DNA of 64,000 bases, from contig JBHGNT010000001.1 of the NCBI GenBank assembly GCA_043228905.1, forward strand, positions 20,894,001 to 20,958,000, read 5' to 3'. The number at the start of each line of letters is the position of its first letter. Position 1 is the first letter of the stretch. A program made the position numbers and the translations under genes. A model generated the notes under the pieces. That model had not been told where the DNA came from. It saw only the letters and a program-made list of their open reading frames with translations, and ran no database searches. Source of the DNA: Azolla caroliniana. Lineage: Eukaryota; Polypodiophyta. This document shows, one piece after another, positions 33,092 to 43,359 of this stretch.

Positions 33092-34001
33092 CCTTCCTTT
33101 GACGACAAGTTCCACGAGTCGCAATGCATGAACTAGGAGTTGGCTTATTTGGATATCGTTGATGAAATTAAGCTACGAGTTCTTTGGTATTATTGAGATT
33201 TCTAGCTGGCTCCCATGTTCGATCCACAGGTGTATAACCCAGCCAACCAACAAAGTAATGCAATTTGTTCTTCACAACTTTGGAGTCGAAAATGGATTTT
33301 ACTTCATATTCAAGGCCTTCATCAATCTCAATAGAAGGTGGAGCGGGAACAACGCGATCTGGAATAGAGTTTGAAGTATAAGGTTCCAAGAGTGAGACAT
33401 GGAACACTGGGTGAAGACGCATATGAGGAGGGAGATCGAGTTGAAAAGCAACTCCATTGATCTGTTTAGTGATTAAATATGGACCAAGGCGTTGATAATC
33501 TAGCTTGTTACAAGGCCTAGTGGTCTTCACATTACGTCGTAAGAGCCATACACGGTCTCCAACTTGAAATTTGGGTTTTTCTGGTGATGAGTTGAGTCGA
33601 TGGCGATCTGCAAATTTCTTATGGGTGGCTTGAGCGTGATGTAAATGATGAGAAAGAGCAATATGAATTTCTTGGATATGACGTAGGCGGTCCTCCGCAG
33701 CGGGGTTTTTCGAGATTCTTGGGTGGTCAAGAATTGTCCAACGGGGATGAACACCCGTGTTGGCAAAGAAGGGAGTAATTTTGGTAGAAGAATGAACTGA
33801 ATTGTTGTAAGAAAACTCCGCGAAATGTAAATAATCTACCCAATCATCTTGTTTGATTGGTACACTCGGTTTGACCATCAGTCTCTGGGTGATAGCTTGA
33901 CGAGAGTTTACAATCAATTTGGAGGAGCCCAAACAAGTGTTTCCAAAATGTTGAGATAAATTGTGGTCCTCGATCACTAATGATGTCATCAGGAAGACCA
34001 T
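33092..34001 (-). pseudogene. Integrase core and chromodomain of element L
   Basis: 277 open codons at 33168-34001. The core end has WVDYLHFAEFSYNNSVHSST and KITPFFANTGVHPRW. The C-terminal domain has KFQVGDRVWLLRRNVKT, KLDYQRLGPYLITKQINGVA and LHPVFHVSLLEPY, the usual gypsy module. The last about 50 residues form a chromodomain: EYEVKSIFDSKVVKNKLHYF, then VGWLGYTPVDRTWEPARNL. Chromodomains of this class are known to direct insertion through histone marks. A tail continues to about 33092. The upstream core is in other frames. Confidence 0.88.
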
Positions 34002-34222
34002 GATGCCGAAAACACTTCACGCATAACCAAATCTATTGTCTCTTGACTATTAATAGTCTTTGTGCATGGTAGAAAATGTGCCATCTTTGTGAACCGATCT
34101 ACAACAGTCAGGATGGAATCAAAACCTTTGGAAGATGGAAGATCAGTAATGAAATCCATAGATATAGACTTCCAAGGACCATCAGGAACTGGTAAGGGTT
34201 GGAGTAAACCATATGGTCGATG

Positions 34223-34780
34223 TCAAGGACACTTGGACCGACAACATGCATCACAACTACGAATGTAGTTTTCAACATAGTTACGAAGATGTGGCCACCA
34301 ATAATTTCTAGAAACTAATTCCAATGTTTTGTGAACTCCAAAATGTCCAGCCATTAGCAAGTCGTGGCAATCTTGTAAAATAAGGAGTCGAGAGCGGCCA
34401 TCAGGGACATAAAGCAAATTATTTCGAAAAAGTAAATTATCATGCCAACTGAACTGATTATAATCTTTACAAGAATTCATCGACCTTGAACAAGAAGCAC
34501 GATCTGGAATAATATGATTCAAGACATCTTGGGCAAATTCATCTGCTTCAAGATCAGTACGAATCGTACTTATAAGTATCGAGTCCGTAGGTGTCTTAAA
34601 AGCATTAGTGACCAAGGAGGATTTGCTTTTGATGATCAAAAGAAGGTTCCCCTCAACAGGGTGCCATGTACGAATGCCGAGATAGCGCATCTACCTTTCC
34701 CTGGTGTATTGCGGGGTGATACACAATCAAGAAATCAAAGCGTGTAAGAAATTGTGCCCAACGTGCTTGTCGACGATTTA
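34223..34780 (-). pseudogene. RNase H end and integrase zinc domain of element L
   Basis: 155 open codons with QDCHDLLMAGHFGVHKTLEL, VSRNYWWPHLRNYVENYIRS and CDACCRSKC, the HHCC domain of gypsy integrase. Before it (34690-34780) an [10 protein letters not shown]-like word marks the end of RNase H. Beyond 34780 the element jumps directly into LTR sequence, so all upstream genes are deleted. Confidence 0.82.
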
Positions 34781-34785
34781 AGACT

Positions 34786-35055
34786 CGCCACCTCATAGGA
34801 ACGCATGCTCACCATTTGTCATTCATGCAAGCATGCCACTTGACATTCATGCAAGCATGACACCTGCTAATCATGTGTTAGCCTATGCGGTGGCAACGTT
34901 TCACACTAGTAGATATATTTCTTCATGATCTAATATAAGAATTTACAATTTAATAAATGTAATATGATGTATCCTAGTGGTTGAAGCTACACATTATCTT
35001 TGACGGGGTCATGGGTTCGAATCCTTATTACAAGTCCTGGAGTTTTGGTATATGT
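34786..35055 (-). repeat. Partial 5' LTR of element L
   Basis: Similar to 32850-33081, including a duplicated CATTCATGCAAGCATG segment and the A/B-box pair at 34970-34986 and 35013-35024. The inner part of the LTR is deleted. Confidence 0.75.
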
Positions 35056-35328
35056 TCATGACACTTCCTTGTTCGGGATCCTTCTGATCCTTTGCGAACT
35101 GCGAGCTTTGCCGATTTTCCCGACCTGCTTTGCCAGATCCGGATTTGTCCGGATCAGTGCGCTTCTTCAAGCACTCACTTTCTCTGTGGCCTTTCTTGCC
35201 ACAGTACCAACATTCCGTGTCGGTTTTCAACTGCAGGTTTTCGGTTCCGACTTGACTCCCTCTGCTTGTGGAGGGTTCGGAACTGTTGTCGGCACCGTCT
35301 CTGTGCCCTCAGTTCTACTCTTGCCGGC
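35056..35328 (-). pseudogene. Copia K, piece 2: Gag zinc knuckle
   Basis: 35009-35230 reads CWYCGKKGHRESEC with C-x2-C-x4-H-x4-C spacing, followed by a charged tail (QFAKDQKDPEQGSVM). It connects the Gag body (piece 3) to protease (piece 1). Its last five bases, CCGGC (35324-35328), are the left target duplication of element M. Confidence 0.85.
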
Positions 35329-35459
35329 TTTCATGATATCGTAACACTCAAACCCATGACCTTATGTTACATGGGTCGAGCTCTTGACCATTAGACGATA
35401 TGTTGTAATACGAAGGATATTATTGTCATTTAAGTTTTACTAAAGAAAATTGATGTATA

Positions 35460-35507
35460 TTCCAGATTTCTCTGGAACATTCTAGAAACTTCAAGAGTAC
35501 TCCTGAA
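35460..35507 (+). promoter_or_regulatory. Ten-unit heat-shock-element array in the M 5' LTR
   Basis: Alternating GAA/TTC-type triplets at strict 5-bp spacing: TTC, GAT, CTC, GAA, TTC, GAA, TTC, GAG, CTC, GAA. Six of ten are exact, and units 4-7 form a perfect GAAnnTTCnnGAAnnTTC. The array ends five bases before the TATA box (35513). Heat-shock factors bind such arrays as trimers. Confidence 0.85.
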
Positions 35508-35512
35508 ACCAC

Positions 35513-35520
35513 TATAAAAG
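35513..35520 (+). promoter_or_regulatory. TATA box of the M 5' LTR
   Basis: TATAAAAG directly downstream of the heat-shock-element array; the same arrangement is at about 43103-43110 in the 3' LTR. Confidence 0.85.
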
Positions 35521-35628
35521 GAGGCACAAGGCATTATTTTGAACCAAATCGGTTCAACACCAGTCTTAAGCCTCCTAGCTGCTATTGTATATTCCCTTAA
35601 CATAATATATATCTTTTGTTATCCTCAT

Positions 35629-35669
<41 letters not shown>
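35629..35669. repeat. (TC)n(AC)n microsatellite in the M 5' LTR
   Basis: TCTC run followed by ACAC run. The 3' LTR has only a short CTCACTCACTC at the same place, so the expansion came after insertion. Confidence 0.95.
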
Positions 35670-35670
<1 letters not shown>

Positions 35671-35890
35671 TCTTTCCTTCTCTTTAGAGTTCTACACATC
35701 CCTTAATACTAATCCTCATCTTTTAGTTCTAATTCCTTCTCTGTATTAGTATTGTTCCTGACAATACTTCTCTGTCTTAGTACTACTCCTAACAGTTTGA
35801 ACCGATTTTTCTCTCCTTCCTTCTCTTCCCTTATCTTATTACTTCTCCCTCTCTTCATACTAATCTCTTATTCCTCTTTTTTCTCATACT

Positions 35891-37010
35891 ATGGCCACTG
35901 TTAGCACTAAAGAATATCAATATGTTTTCTCAAAGCTGCAATGCTTGAAAGAGAAGTTCCTTGCTTTGGAACAAGAAAATCAACGGATGTTGGGGGATCT
36001 TCAACAAATCTCCTTAGAAAAGCAACAGATGCAACAACACCATGGGGAACTAGTGGTACGTGTGCAATAACTCAAAGCAACCTTAGAAGCGATGCAACAA
36101 CAAGGACCCAATACGCAAGGGATTCATAAAGAACCCAAGATCGGCCTTCCCATGAAATTCGATGGAACGCGATCGCAATTTAGAGGATTCCTTAATCAGG
36201 TACGTTTAGTCATTCAAATGCATCCTTCACAAGTGGGACTAGTAGGGACTCTACTTAGTGGCACGACTTTGGCATGGTTCACCCCCCTATTAGCAAAAAT
36301 CTCTCCCCTGTTAAATAATTCGAAGAGTTTATTACCGAGCTTAAAGCTTGTTTTGGAGATACCGACAATGTTAGAACAACAATCAACAAAATCCGAAGAT
36401 TGCGCCAAGGTGAGTGGCCGACCTCGGCTTATGCTGTAGATTTCCGTCTTCTCGCCACCGATATTCCCTGGGATGACCAAGCACTAATGGAGCAATTCCG
36501 TTTTGGCCTACGTAATGATGTTAAAGATTTACTCTTAACTTTCCCCAAGGAGCCAAAGTCATTGACAGAAGCAATCAGTCGTGCGGTGCGATGTGATAAT
36601 TGCCTCTTTGAACGACATTCAGAACGTCAGCTCCAAATGCCACGGACAAGATCAGAGCCCACCTATGCTTCAATTGTAGCAAAGCCTTTCCCAAAGGAGT
36701 CATTCAATACGTCTCCAACAAATACTCCGACTCCAATGGAAATCGACACCACATGTCGTCGCGGACCACTATTGGAAGAAGAAAAGTAGCGACGCAAGGC
36801 AAATAAATTATGTCTTTATTGTGGTGGACCGGGGCATATTGTAGTGAACTGCCCCCATCGGCCGAAAAGGCAAGTAAATCAAATAACCGCTAATACTAAT
36901 AGTACTAAACCCGAGTCTATTTCTCTAGGTGTGTCTGATGGTCCTAATAGCCCAAGCCTTTCAAACAAATTTGAAATCCTTAGTCAACTAGAAGAAGAGT
37001 TAAACGATTA
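35891..37010 (+). pseudogene. Gag of element M
   Basis: Starts at 35891 (MATVSTKEYQYVFSKLQCLK) with a glutamine-rich predicted coiled coil. A TAA at 36068 interrupts after 59 codons; the same frame continues to 36439 (GLPMKFDGTRSQFRGFLNQV). A frameshift near 36400 leads to 36400-36789 (TDIPWDDQALMEQFRFGLRN), ended by TAG at 36787. The zinc knuckle CLYCGGPGHIVVNC (C-x2-C-x4-H-x4-C) lies just after at about 36811-36855. Four lesions in total; not functional. Confidence 0.88.
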
Positions 37011-37037
37011 AGTCCAACCAAAATAGGAGCCGTTTGG

Positions 37038-38285
37038 TTGGACAGCCCTAGATCTTTGCAGCCCATTAGTGGTTCCATTTCCTCTAAGCAAGTTAGCAAT
37101 GTGTTCGTAGCTCAAGTAATGGTTAGTACTAAAAGTACTCCTCCAGTACATGTCTTAGCACTCTTAGATTCCGGAGCCAACTCTTCCTTCATGGATAGGA
37201 ATTTTGCCCAAGCTCATCAGATATCCCTAAAGAAACTCCCATGTCCAGCCTCTGTAGTAGTCATTGATGGTCGTCCCATTGCTTCCGGTAATATTATAGA
37301 AGAGTCAGAACCCGTTAATATTGTCCTAGATAACTTAGCGTGTGTAGTATCATTTAATATAATTAGTATCCTAGAACATCCCATTGTTTTGGGATTACCA
37401 TGGTTTGAATTACATAACCCAGCAATAGATTGGAGAACAAGAGAAATATGGAGTCGACAAACCCGAGGATCTACTCATAAGATTGCAACCATTTCGCTAC
37501 ATCAGTTGTGTGAGGAAGGACGTAAGGAGGAAATATTTCTCTTCGCAATATCAGTAAACCCCTCCAGTATCAATAAAGAGGAGTCCACCGTTCAACTTCC
37601 AGAGAAGTATCATCATTATGCTGATGTGTTCGATAAAGTACGAGCTAATACGTTTCCTCACCATCGACCGTATGATTGCCCCATTGATTTACAATCGGGA
37701 AAAGAGCCACCATGGGGACCGATCTACAATTTGTCACCAACCGAGCTAGAAGTGCTTCAAACCTATATAGACGAGAATTTGGCAAATGGTTTCATTCGAC
37801 ATTCGAAATCTCCAGCCGGCGCACCCATTTTCTTCGGTAAGAAAAAGGATGGATCACTTCGTCTCGTCATAGATTACCATGGGTTGAATAAAGTCACCAT
37901 AAGGAATAGGTATGCACTTCCCCTTATCTCAAGTCTGTTAGAACAAATCAATGGTGCAAGGTTCTTCACAAAGATCGACTTACGAGGAGCCTATAACCTC
38001 GTACGGATCCGACTAGGAGATGAATGGAAGACTGTGTTTCGCACCAGATATGGTCACTTCGAGTATACGGTCATGCCATTCGGACTCACTAATGCGTCAG
38101 CAGTCTTCCAGCACATGGCAAATGATATATTCTGAGATCTCTTGGATGATTTTTTTATCATCTATTTGGATAATCTACTGGTTTATTCGAAGACCTAAGA
38201 AGAGCATGATTCTCATGTACTGTTAGTACTAAAACGACTTTGAGAACATGATCTTTATGCAAAACTTGAAAAATGTAGTTTTAGG
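37038..38285 (+). pseudogene. Protease and N-terminal RT of element M
   Basis: 365 open codons, 37038-38135. The protease active site is [17 protein letters not shown], a normal DSG. RT follows with [36 protein letters not shown] and [24 protein letters not shown] at 38133 breaks the frame. The catalytic box beyond it reads IYLDNLLVYS, so the second Asp of the YxDD site is Asn. The gene is interrupted at 38285 by hAT N, after an AKLEKC block. Confidence 0.9.
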
Positions 38286-41112
38286 CATAGTACGTAAAAT
38301 TTGTGTTCGTCTGCCATATCATTCGTTTTCCTACGTTGGAAAACGAACACGAATGATATTCAAATATTCGTGTGTTTTCTTTTTTCCTTTTTTTTTCTTT
38401 TTTCCCTCTTTTTCCCCCTTTTCCCCCTTTTCCTCTGCACATCAACATAACGTTACGCTCTCCTCTCCTCTCCCACCTAGCCTCGAATGATCTGCATACC
38501 AATGAGATTCAACCTTCAGGTATATTTAGGGTTAATATTAAATAATAGGGTTTAAAGTTCTGTAATGAAATTTCTGAAATTTCTATAATGAAATTATTCT
38601 ATAATTTCTGTAATTATTCTATAAAGCTTGTAATTGCTTTAATTTGTCTATAAATTCTATCATTTTGAAGTAATTCGTGTAATGTCTATACACACATACT
38701 AACCTATGTAGTACAAAATTTATACACACAAAAATTACAATAAATAGATTTTGATATTTACGTTTTACATTAATTTAGGAACTAATAGGTAGACAAAATG
38801 GCCTGGAGTGGGAACATGTTCTAATTCAAGTAAAGAATGCAAAAGGAACGCATTTGATGAAATGAAAATATTGTAATCATGTCTTTGTTGGTGGCCCTCA
38901 TCGAATTAAGGCCCATATATTGGGAATAAGAGGACAAGGTGTAGAAAAATGCACAAAAGCAAGCGATATCATGAGGAGTCAATTAAAAAATGCAATGGAT
39001 CATGGAAATGATCACTTGAATTCAGATGTACAAACAGATGCAAATAGTAATACTATTGTTAATGCTAATGCAGATGCGTCTATAGATGCCTCTATTTCTA
39101 GTTCCATTTCAATGAATAAAATGGCTACTAAAAAGCAAAAAATAGAGACGAGTGGTTCACTCCCAATGTCTTTTGAATTGTCATTGAGGAAACAAGCAGA
39201 AGAGGCTATTGCAAGATTTTTTTATGCGGAAGATATTGCACATTGGAAAGTGGAAAGCTCATTTTTCCATGATATGCTTATGGTTGTTTCAAAAGTGGGT
39301 CCTTCGTTTAAAGCACCTTCTGCTTATCAACTGCGTAAGAAATATCTTAATGGAGAAGTTGTAAATGTTGAGCATGATCTTATATTGTTGAAAGAGAGTT
39401 GGAAGACATATGGATGCACTATTGTTAGTGATGGTTGGTCAGACACTAGAAATAGACCAATTATTAATGTTTTAGCTTCTTCACTACATGGTACAATGTT
39501 TTTGAAATCAATATATACAAGTGGTCAGGTCAAAACAGGTGAATACATATTCAAAATTTTGAAAGATGTTATTCTTGAAGTTGAACCATCAAATGTAGTT
39601 CAAGTTTGTATGGATAATGCTGCAAATTGTGTGGTTGCGGGACATGATAGAAAAGGAGTGGCCATCTATAATTTACACTAGATGCACTTGCCATTGTGTT
39701 GATTTGTTGTTGGATTGATGCCATTTTGCGATCAACTATGAAGATTAGTGGTTTCATAACTAGAAAACAATATGCTTTGGCCATGTTTCGCAAGTTTAGT
39801 GGAAAAGACTTGCTTAAACCTTCTACGACTAGGTTTTCTTACAGTTTTATTGTGTTATCCAATTTGTTGGATGATAAAGTTTATGGTGGTTTGAGAAGAA
39901 TGGTGGTTAGTGAACAATGGTGCAATTGGAATGGTGCCAAAACAAAGAAAGCAGAAGAGATGGTTTCAATTGTATTGGATGCTAACTTTTGGGCAGATGT
40001 AAAGATGATTGTGAAGGTATGCAAACCAATTTTAAAGCTTCTTCATTTGATTGATAGGGAAGGTGCTACAATGGGATTGATTTATCAATTTAAACAACAA
40101 ATGTTGATGGAGATAAAAAATATGACAGATATTGATCCTATGAAGCTTGATGAAATAAAAGAGTGTTGCATACATAGACTAACAATGTTGGAATCGCCAT
40201 TGCATGCAGCGGGATATGACTTGCATCCATTATGGACAGCAAATTATCAAGAAATAGATCATGATTTACAAATGGGCTAGATGAAAACAATCATGCTTTA
40301 TGCTAGTGGTAATATAGTTTTACAAAATGCTTTGTTAGATGAGTTTTATGCATATAGAAAACAAGAATAAGATTTGTTTCAAGTTCCATTTGCAAAGGAT
40401 GCTAATAGATTAAGCACACCAATCAAATGGTGGGAAACTTTTGGAGCAAGCACTCCCAATTTGAAGAAACTTACAATTAGAGTGTTATCTCAAGGTACAA
40501 GTGCATCGTCTTGTGAAAGGAATTGGGGTACATTTTCATTAATACATACTAAAAGGAGAAATAGATTGAGTTCAAATCATGTGCAAAAATTGGTTTTTTT
40601 GCACACAAATCTTCGTATTCTTAAGAAGATTAAAGAAAGAGGTTTCAATCATATTGAGGTTACTATTGACATGATTGAGAAAGAAAATGATGAAGAACGA
40701 TTATTGGTGTTGCAAAGTGAACAAGAAGCACAAGAAGTTGATGAAAATGAGAGCCTCACCAATGTGATGGCTTATCTTGATGATGATGCACAAGATGAGG
40801 ATGATGATTTTGAAGATGATGATATCACCTTGAATGAAGATTAGGAATGCTCGTTTTGATGTAACACCTCATTGAGAATTTTTTTGAAGACTAGGCATTT
40901 TGGATAGTTGTTATTAGAATTTACGAAAAAAGCATATTGTTATTAAGAAGGTAATGTGTTTTTTTTTAGCAATTTTTAAATTTTTTTTACCATGAAAAAA
41001 TATTTACCTTATGGTAAATCATTTATCCAAAAGTATGGTATTTATCATTCTTTGAGGGTGTTTATCATTCTCGAACACGAATTCACAAATGGTACATATG
41101 GTTCATACTATG
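38286..41112 (+). mobile_element. hAT DNA transposon N inserted in the RT of element M
   Basis: 2,827 bp. Terminal inverted repeats start CATAGTACGTAAAATTTG (left) and, on the reverse of the right end, CATAGTATGAACCATATG, with further shared TTTGTG and TCGTGTTCG blocks inside. Target duplication is 8 bp: GTTTTAGG (38278-38285) and GTTTCAGG (41113-41120), one change. Removing N and one duplication restores the M frame between an LEKC block and CNQVEFLGY. The 8-bp duplication is the hAT signature. Confidence 0.95.
38797..40844 (+). pseudogene. hAT-family transposase (BED, DUF659 and C-terminal dimerisation domains)
   Basis: The transposase would cut and paste the element in the nucleus. A BED-type zinc finger precedes the long frame at about 38797-38950 (CNHVFVGGPHRIKAHILGI), with a TGA at about 38866 where a Trp is expected. 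The piece 38920-39681 (253 codons) holds the DUF659-type catalytic region (CTIVSDGWSDTRNRPIINVL; VCMDNAANCVVAG). A frameshift leads to 39696-40280 (TTRFSYSFIVLSNLLDDKVY), stop at 40278, then 40374-40844 with the dimerisation domain (PIKWWETFGASTPNLKKLTI, SSCERNWGTFSLIHTKRRNR). The end is acidic (DDDAQDEDDDFEDDD). An intron before the BED finger is possible (TTTAG near 38776). Three or more lesions; not active alone. Confidence 0.9.
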
Positions 41113-41120
41113 GTTTCAGG

Positions 41121-41789
41121 TGCAACCAAGTAGAATTTTTGGGCTATGTCATTTCCTCGGAAGGCATCTCCATGGATCCAGCTAAGGTCAAAACGGTGGT
41201 AGAGTGGCAAACTCCGCATTCATTGCGAGATGTGCAATGCTTTTTAGGCTTTGCCTATTTTTACCTCAAGTTCATACAGGATTACTCAAAGCTTGTTCTG
41301 CCTCTCACACAACTTACCAGGAAGGGAAAATCGTTCGTTTGGTCTGAAGAAGCGGACATTGCTTTTGAGAGTCTTAAGAAGGCATTTACATCAGCTCCTA
41401 TTTTAGCTCATGTTGATCTAGAAAAACCATTCATCATTGAAGTAGACGCGTCAAATTTCGCCTTGGGTAGCATTCTGTCTGAACAAGGCGATGATGAAAA
41501 GCTACATCCTGTGGGTTTCCGTTCACGCAAGTTTGACGCCGCAAAAATCAACTATGAAATTCATGATAAGGAGCTATTAGCAATAGTGGACTCTTTTACG
41601 CAATGGAGGCATTTTCTAGAGGGGTCTTCTCATCAAGTCATCGTATTCAGTGATCATAAAAACCATGCCTACTTTCAGAATGCTCGTGTGTTAAATCGAC
41701 GTCAAGCTCGGTGGGCCCAATTCCTCACTCGTTTCGAATTCAAAATTACATATCGTCCGGGGAAGCAACAAGGGAAGGCAAATGCATGA
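41121..41789 (+). pseudogene. RT thumb and RNase H of element M
   Basis: After hAT N the frame resumes as CNQVEFLGYVISSEGISMD, CFLGFAYFYLKFIQDYSKLV (thumb) and RNase H with PFIIEVDASNFALGSILSEQ, NYEIHDKELLAIVDSFTQWR and VIVFSDHKNHAYF. The catalytic D, E and D are visible. The end has [24 protein letters not shown] at 41787 ends the frame. Confidence 0.9.
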
Positions 41790-42830
41790 TCACGGTATTC
41801 GTATCTAGCACCGCGTCCCGGCGAGCCAGCTTTCGATAACCAAAACCAAGTAATCTTGGGATTGGCACGACTACAAGCAACACAAGTCTTCGGCATGCCC
41901 TTGGATTCCCACGTTATCGATACCATACGTGAGGACTTGAAGATAGATGTTTTCGCTCAAGCCATTCTAGCATAAATTGATTCCTCTCGAGCATCTTGTT
42001 CACAATCGCAACAACTAGGTACGGACTATTGACAATTTGAATGTCATGATGGATTACTATTCTTTAAGAAACTCTTGTATATTCCTAATGGTACTTGTCG
42101 CCTTCAAGTAGTCCAAAATTGTCATGACACATATACAATTGGGCATTTTGGTAGTACTAAACACTAGATTTAGTATAACGATCATTCTAGTGGCCCCATA
42201 TACGACAATTTGTCGAAGATTTTGTTCGGACTTGTGATACATGTTGTAGAGAAAAAATGTGAAGGCATCATCCATATGGTTTATTAGAACCATTACCAAT
42301 TCCAAGCAAGTCATGGCAATCCATTTCCCTAGATTTCATCACAGATCTTCTTGTCTCTAAGGGATTCGATGCGATCTTAACAGTAGTAGATCGATATACA
42401 AAGATGGCCCATTTCCTACCATGTACTAAGGAAATCTCCATTGAAGAAACCGCCAAAATTGTCATGCGTGAAGTATGTCGGCATCATGGCCTTCCTGATA
42501 GTATCATCAGCAACCGTGGACCCCAATTCGTCTCGAAGTTCTGGAAGCACCTCTTTAAAATGCTTAAGGTCACTTGTAACCTCTCCTCCAGCTACCACCC
42601 GGCAACAGATGGCCAAGCAGAACGAACAAGTCAAACGTTGGAACAGTATCTTCAGTGCTTTTTAAGGTATCATAAAGATGATTGGGTGGATATTCTCCAC
42701 TTCGCCGAATTTGCGTATAATAACTCTGTCCACTCATCGACAAAGGTGACACCATTTTATGCTTAAATGGGTTGTCACCCCCGGTGATGTTATTTGAACC
42801 AATAGAGAATGTGATCAATGTTCGTGCTCT
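41790..42830 (+). pseudogene. Integrase of element M, C-terminus deleted
   Basis: The zinc domain region 42040-42260 is broken by several stops. 42404-42766 is open and contains [60 protein letters not shown] and DWVDILHFAEFAYNNSVHSS. The second catalytic Asp (usually SDRG) is Asn here. After 42766 the gene jumps to a short FHRQYPDKPGP tail, so the C-terminal module that L retains is missing. Confidence 0.85.
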
Positions 42831-42907
42831 TTTTTAAGACTTCCATCGTCAATATCCAGACAAACCGGGTCCTCAATCCAAAACAACTCGTGACACTTGT
42901 TGTTTTA

Positions 42908-42919
42908 AAAGGGGGATAG
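42908..42919 (+). other. Polypurine tract of element M
   Basis: AAAAGGGGGATA lies just before the 3' LTR start TGTCATG. Confidence 0.85.
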
Positions 42920-43359
42920 TGTCATGATATGGCAAGATTCGAACCCATGACCCTATGTTACATGGGTCGAGCTCTTGACCATTAGACGATATGTTGTAAT
43001 ACGAAAGATATTATTTTCATTTAAGTTTTACTATAGAAAATTGATGTATATTCCAGATTTCTCTGGAACATTCTAGAAACTTCAGGAGTACTCTTGAGAA
43101 CACTATAAAAGGAGGCACAAGGCATTATTTCGAACCAAATCGGTTCAATGCCAGTCTTAAGCCTCTTAGCGACTATTGTATATTCCCTTAACATAATATA
43201 TATCTTTTGTTATCCTCATTCTCTCACTCACTCACTCTTTCCTTCTCTTGAGAGTTCTACACCTCCCTTAGTACTAATCCTCATCTTTTAGTACTAATTC
43301 CTTCTCTGTTTTAGTACTGTTCCTGACAGTACTTCTATGTCTTAGTATTGCTCCTGACA
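42920..43359 (+). repeat. 3' LTR of element M
   Basis: 440 bp, TGTCATGATATGG to CTCCTGACA. The heat-shock-element array is kept at 43051-43098 (TTC, GAT, CTC, GAA, TTC, GAA, TTC, GAG, CTC, GAG), with the TATA box following. Confidence 0.93.
42936..42992 (-). other. Pol III-like A and B boxes at the start of the M LTR (antisense to M)
   Basis: On the minus strand ATATCGTCTAATGGTCAAG (A-box-like, about 42974-42992) and GGTCATGGGTTCGAATC (B box, 42936-42952). A hairpin GACCC...GGGTC lies between. In the 5' LTR the A box is kept, but the B box is damaged. Confidence 0.55.

Larger units (their letters stand above)
32648..35055 (-). mobile_element. Chromovirus-type Ty3/gypsy element L, internally deleted
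   Basis: Minus-strand element between copia K pieces 1 and 2. It keeps a 3' LTR (about 32648-33081), integrase with C-terminal chromodomain, the end of RNase H and part of the 5' LTR (34786-35055). Gag, protease and RT are gone. The exact LTR ends are not settled because no clear TG/CA pair or target duplication is visible; TAGCCAAAG and TTTTGGTA at the outer ends may be the inverted termini. Confidence 0.8.
35329..35794 (+). repeat. 5' LTR of element M
   Basis: 466 bp, starts TTTCATGATAT (TGTCATGATAT in the 3' copy) and ends CTCCTAACA. Contains the heat-shock-element array, a TATA box at 35513-35520 and a (TC)n(AC)n microsatellite at about 35629-35669. Confidence 0.92.
35329..43359 (+). mobile_element. 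Ty3/gypsy element M, host of hAT element N
   Basis: LTRs at 35329-35794 and 42920-43359, target duplication CCGGC/CCGAC (35324-35328; 43360-43364) in the gag of copia K. Without hAT N it is about 5.2 kb. Gag, protease, RT, RNase H and integrase follow the gypsy order. The integrase C-terminus (and any chromodomain) is deleted between about 42766 and 42830. Its proteins resemble element L. Confidence 0.93.

Noticed and set aside
35629-35669. A CRISPR array or other prokaryotic repeat locus
   Set aside because: It is a simple dinucleotide run; no spacer structure exists anywhere in the window.
41790-42920. A chromodomain in element M
   Set aside because: Expected from its likeness to L, but the sequence jumps from the integrase core to the last tail residues; no chromodomain words remain.
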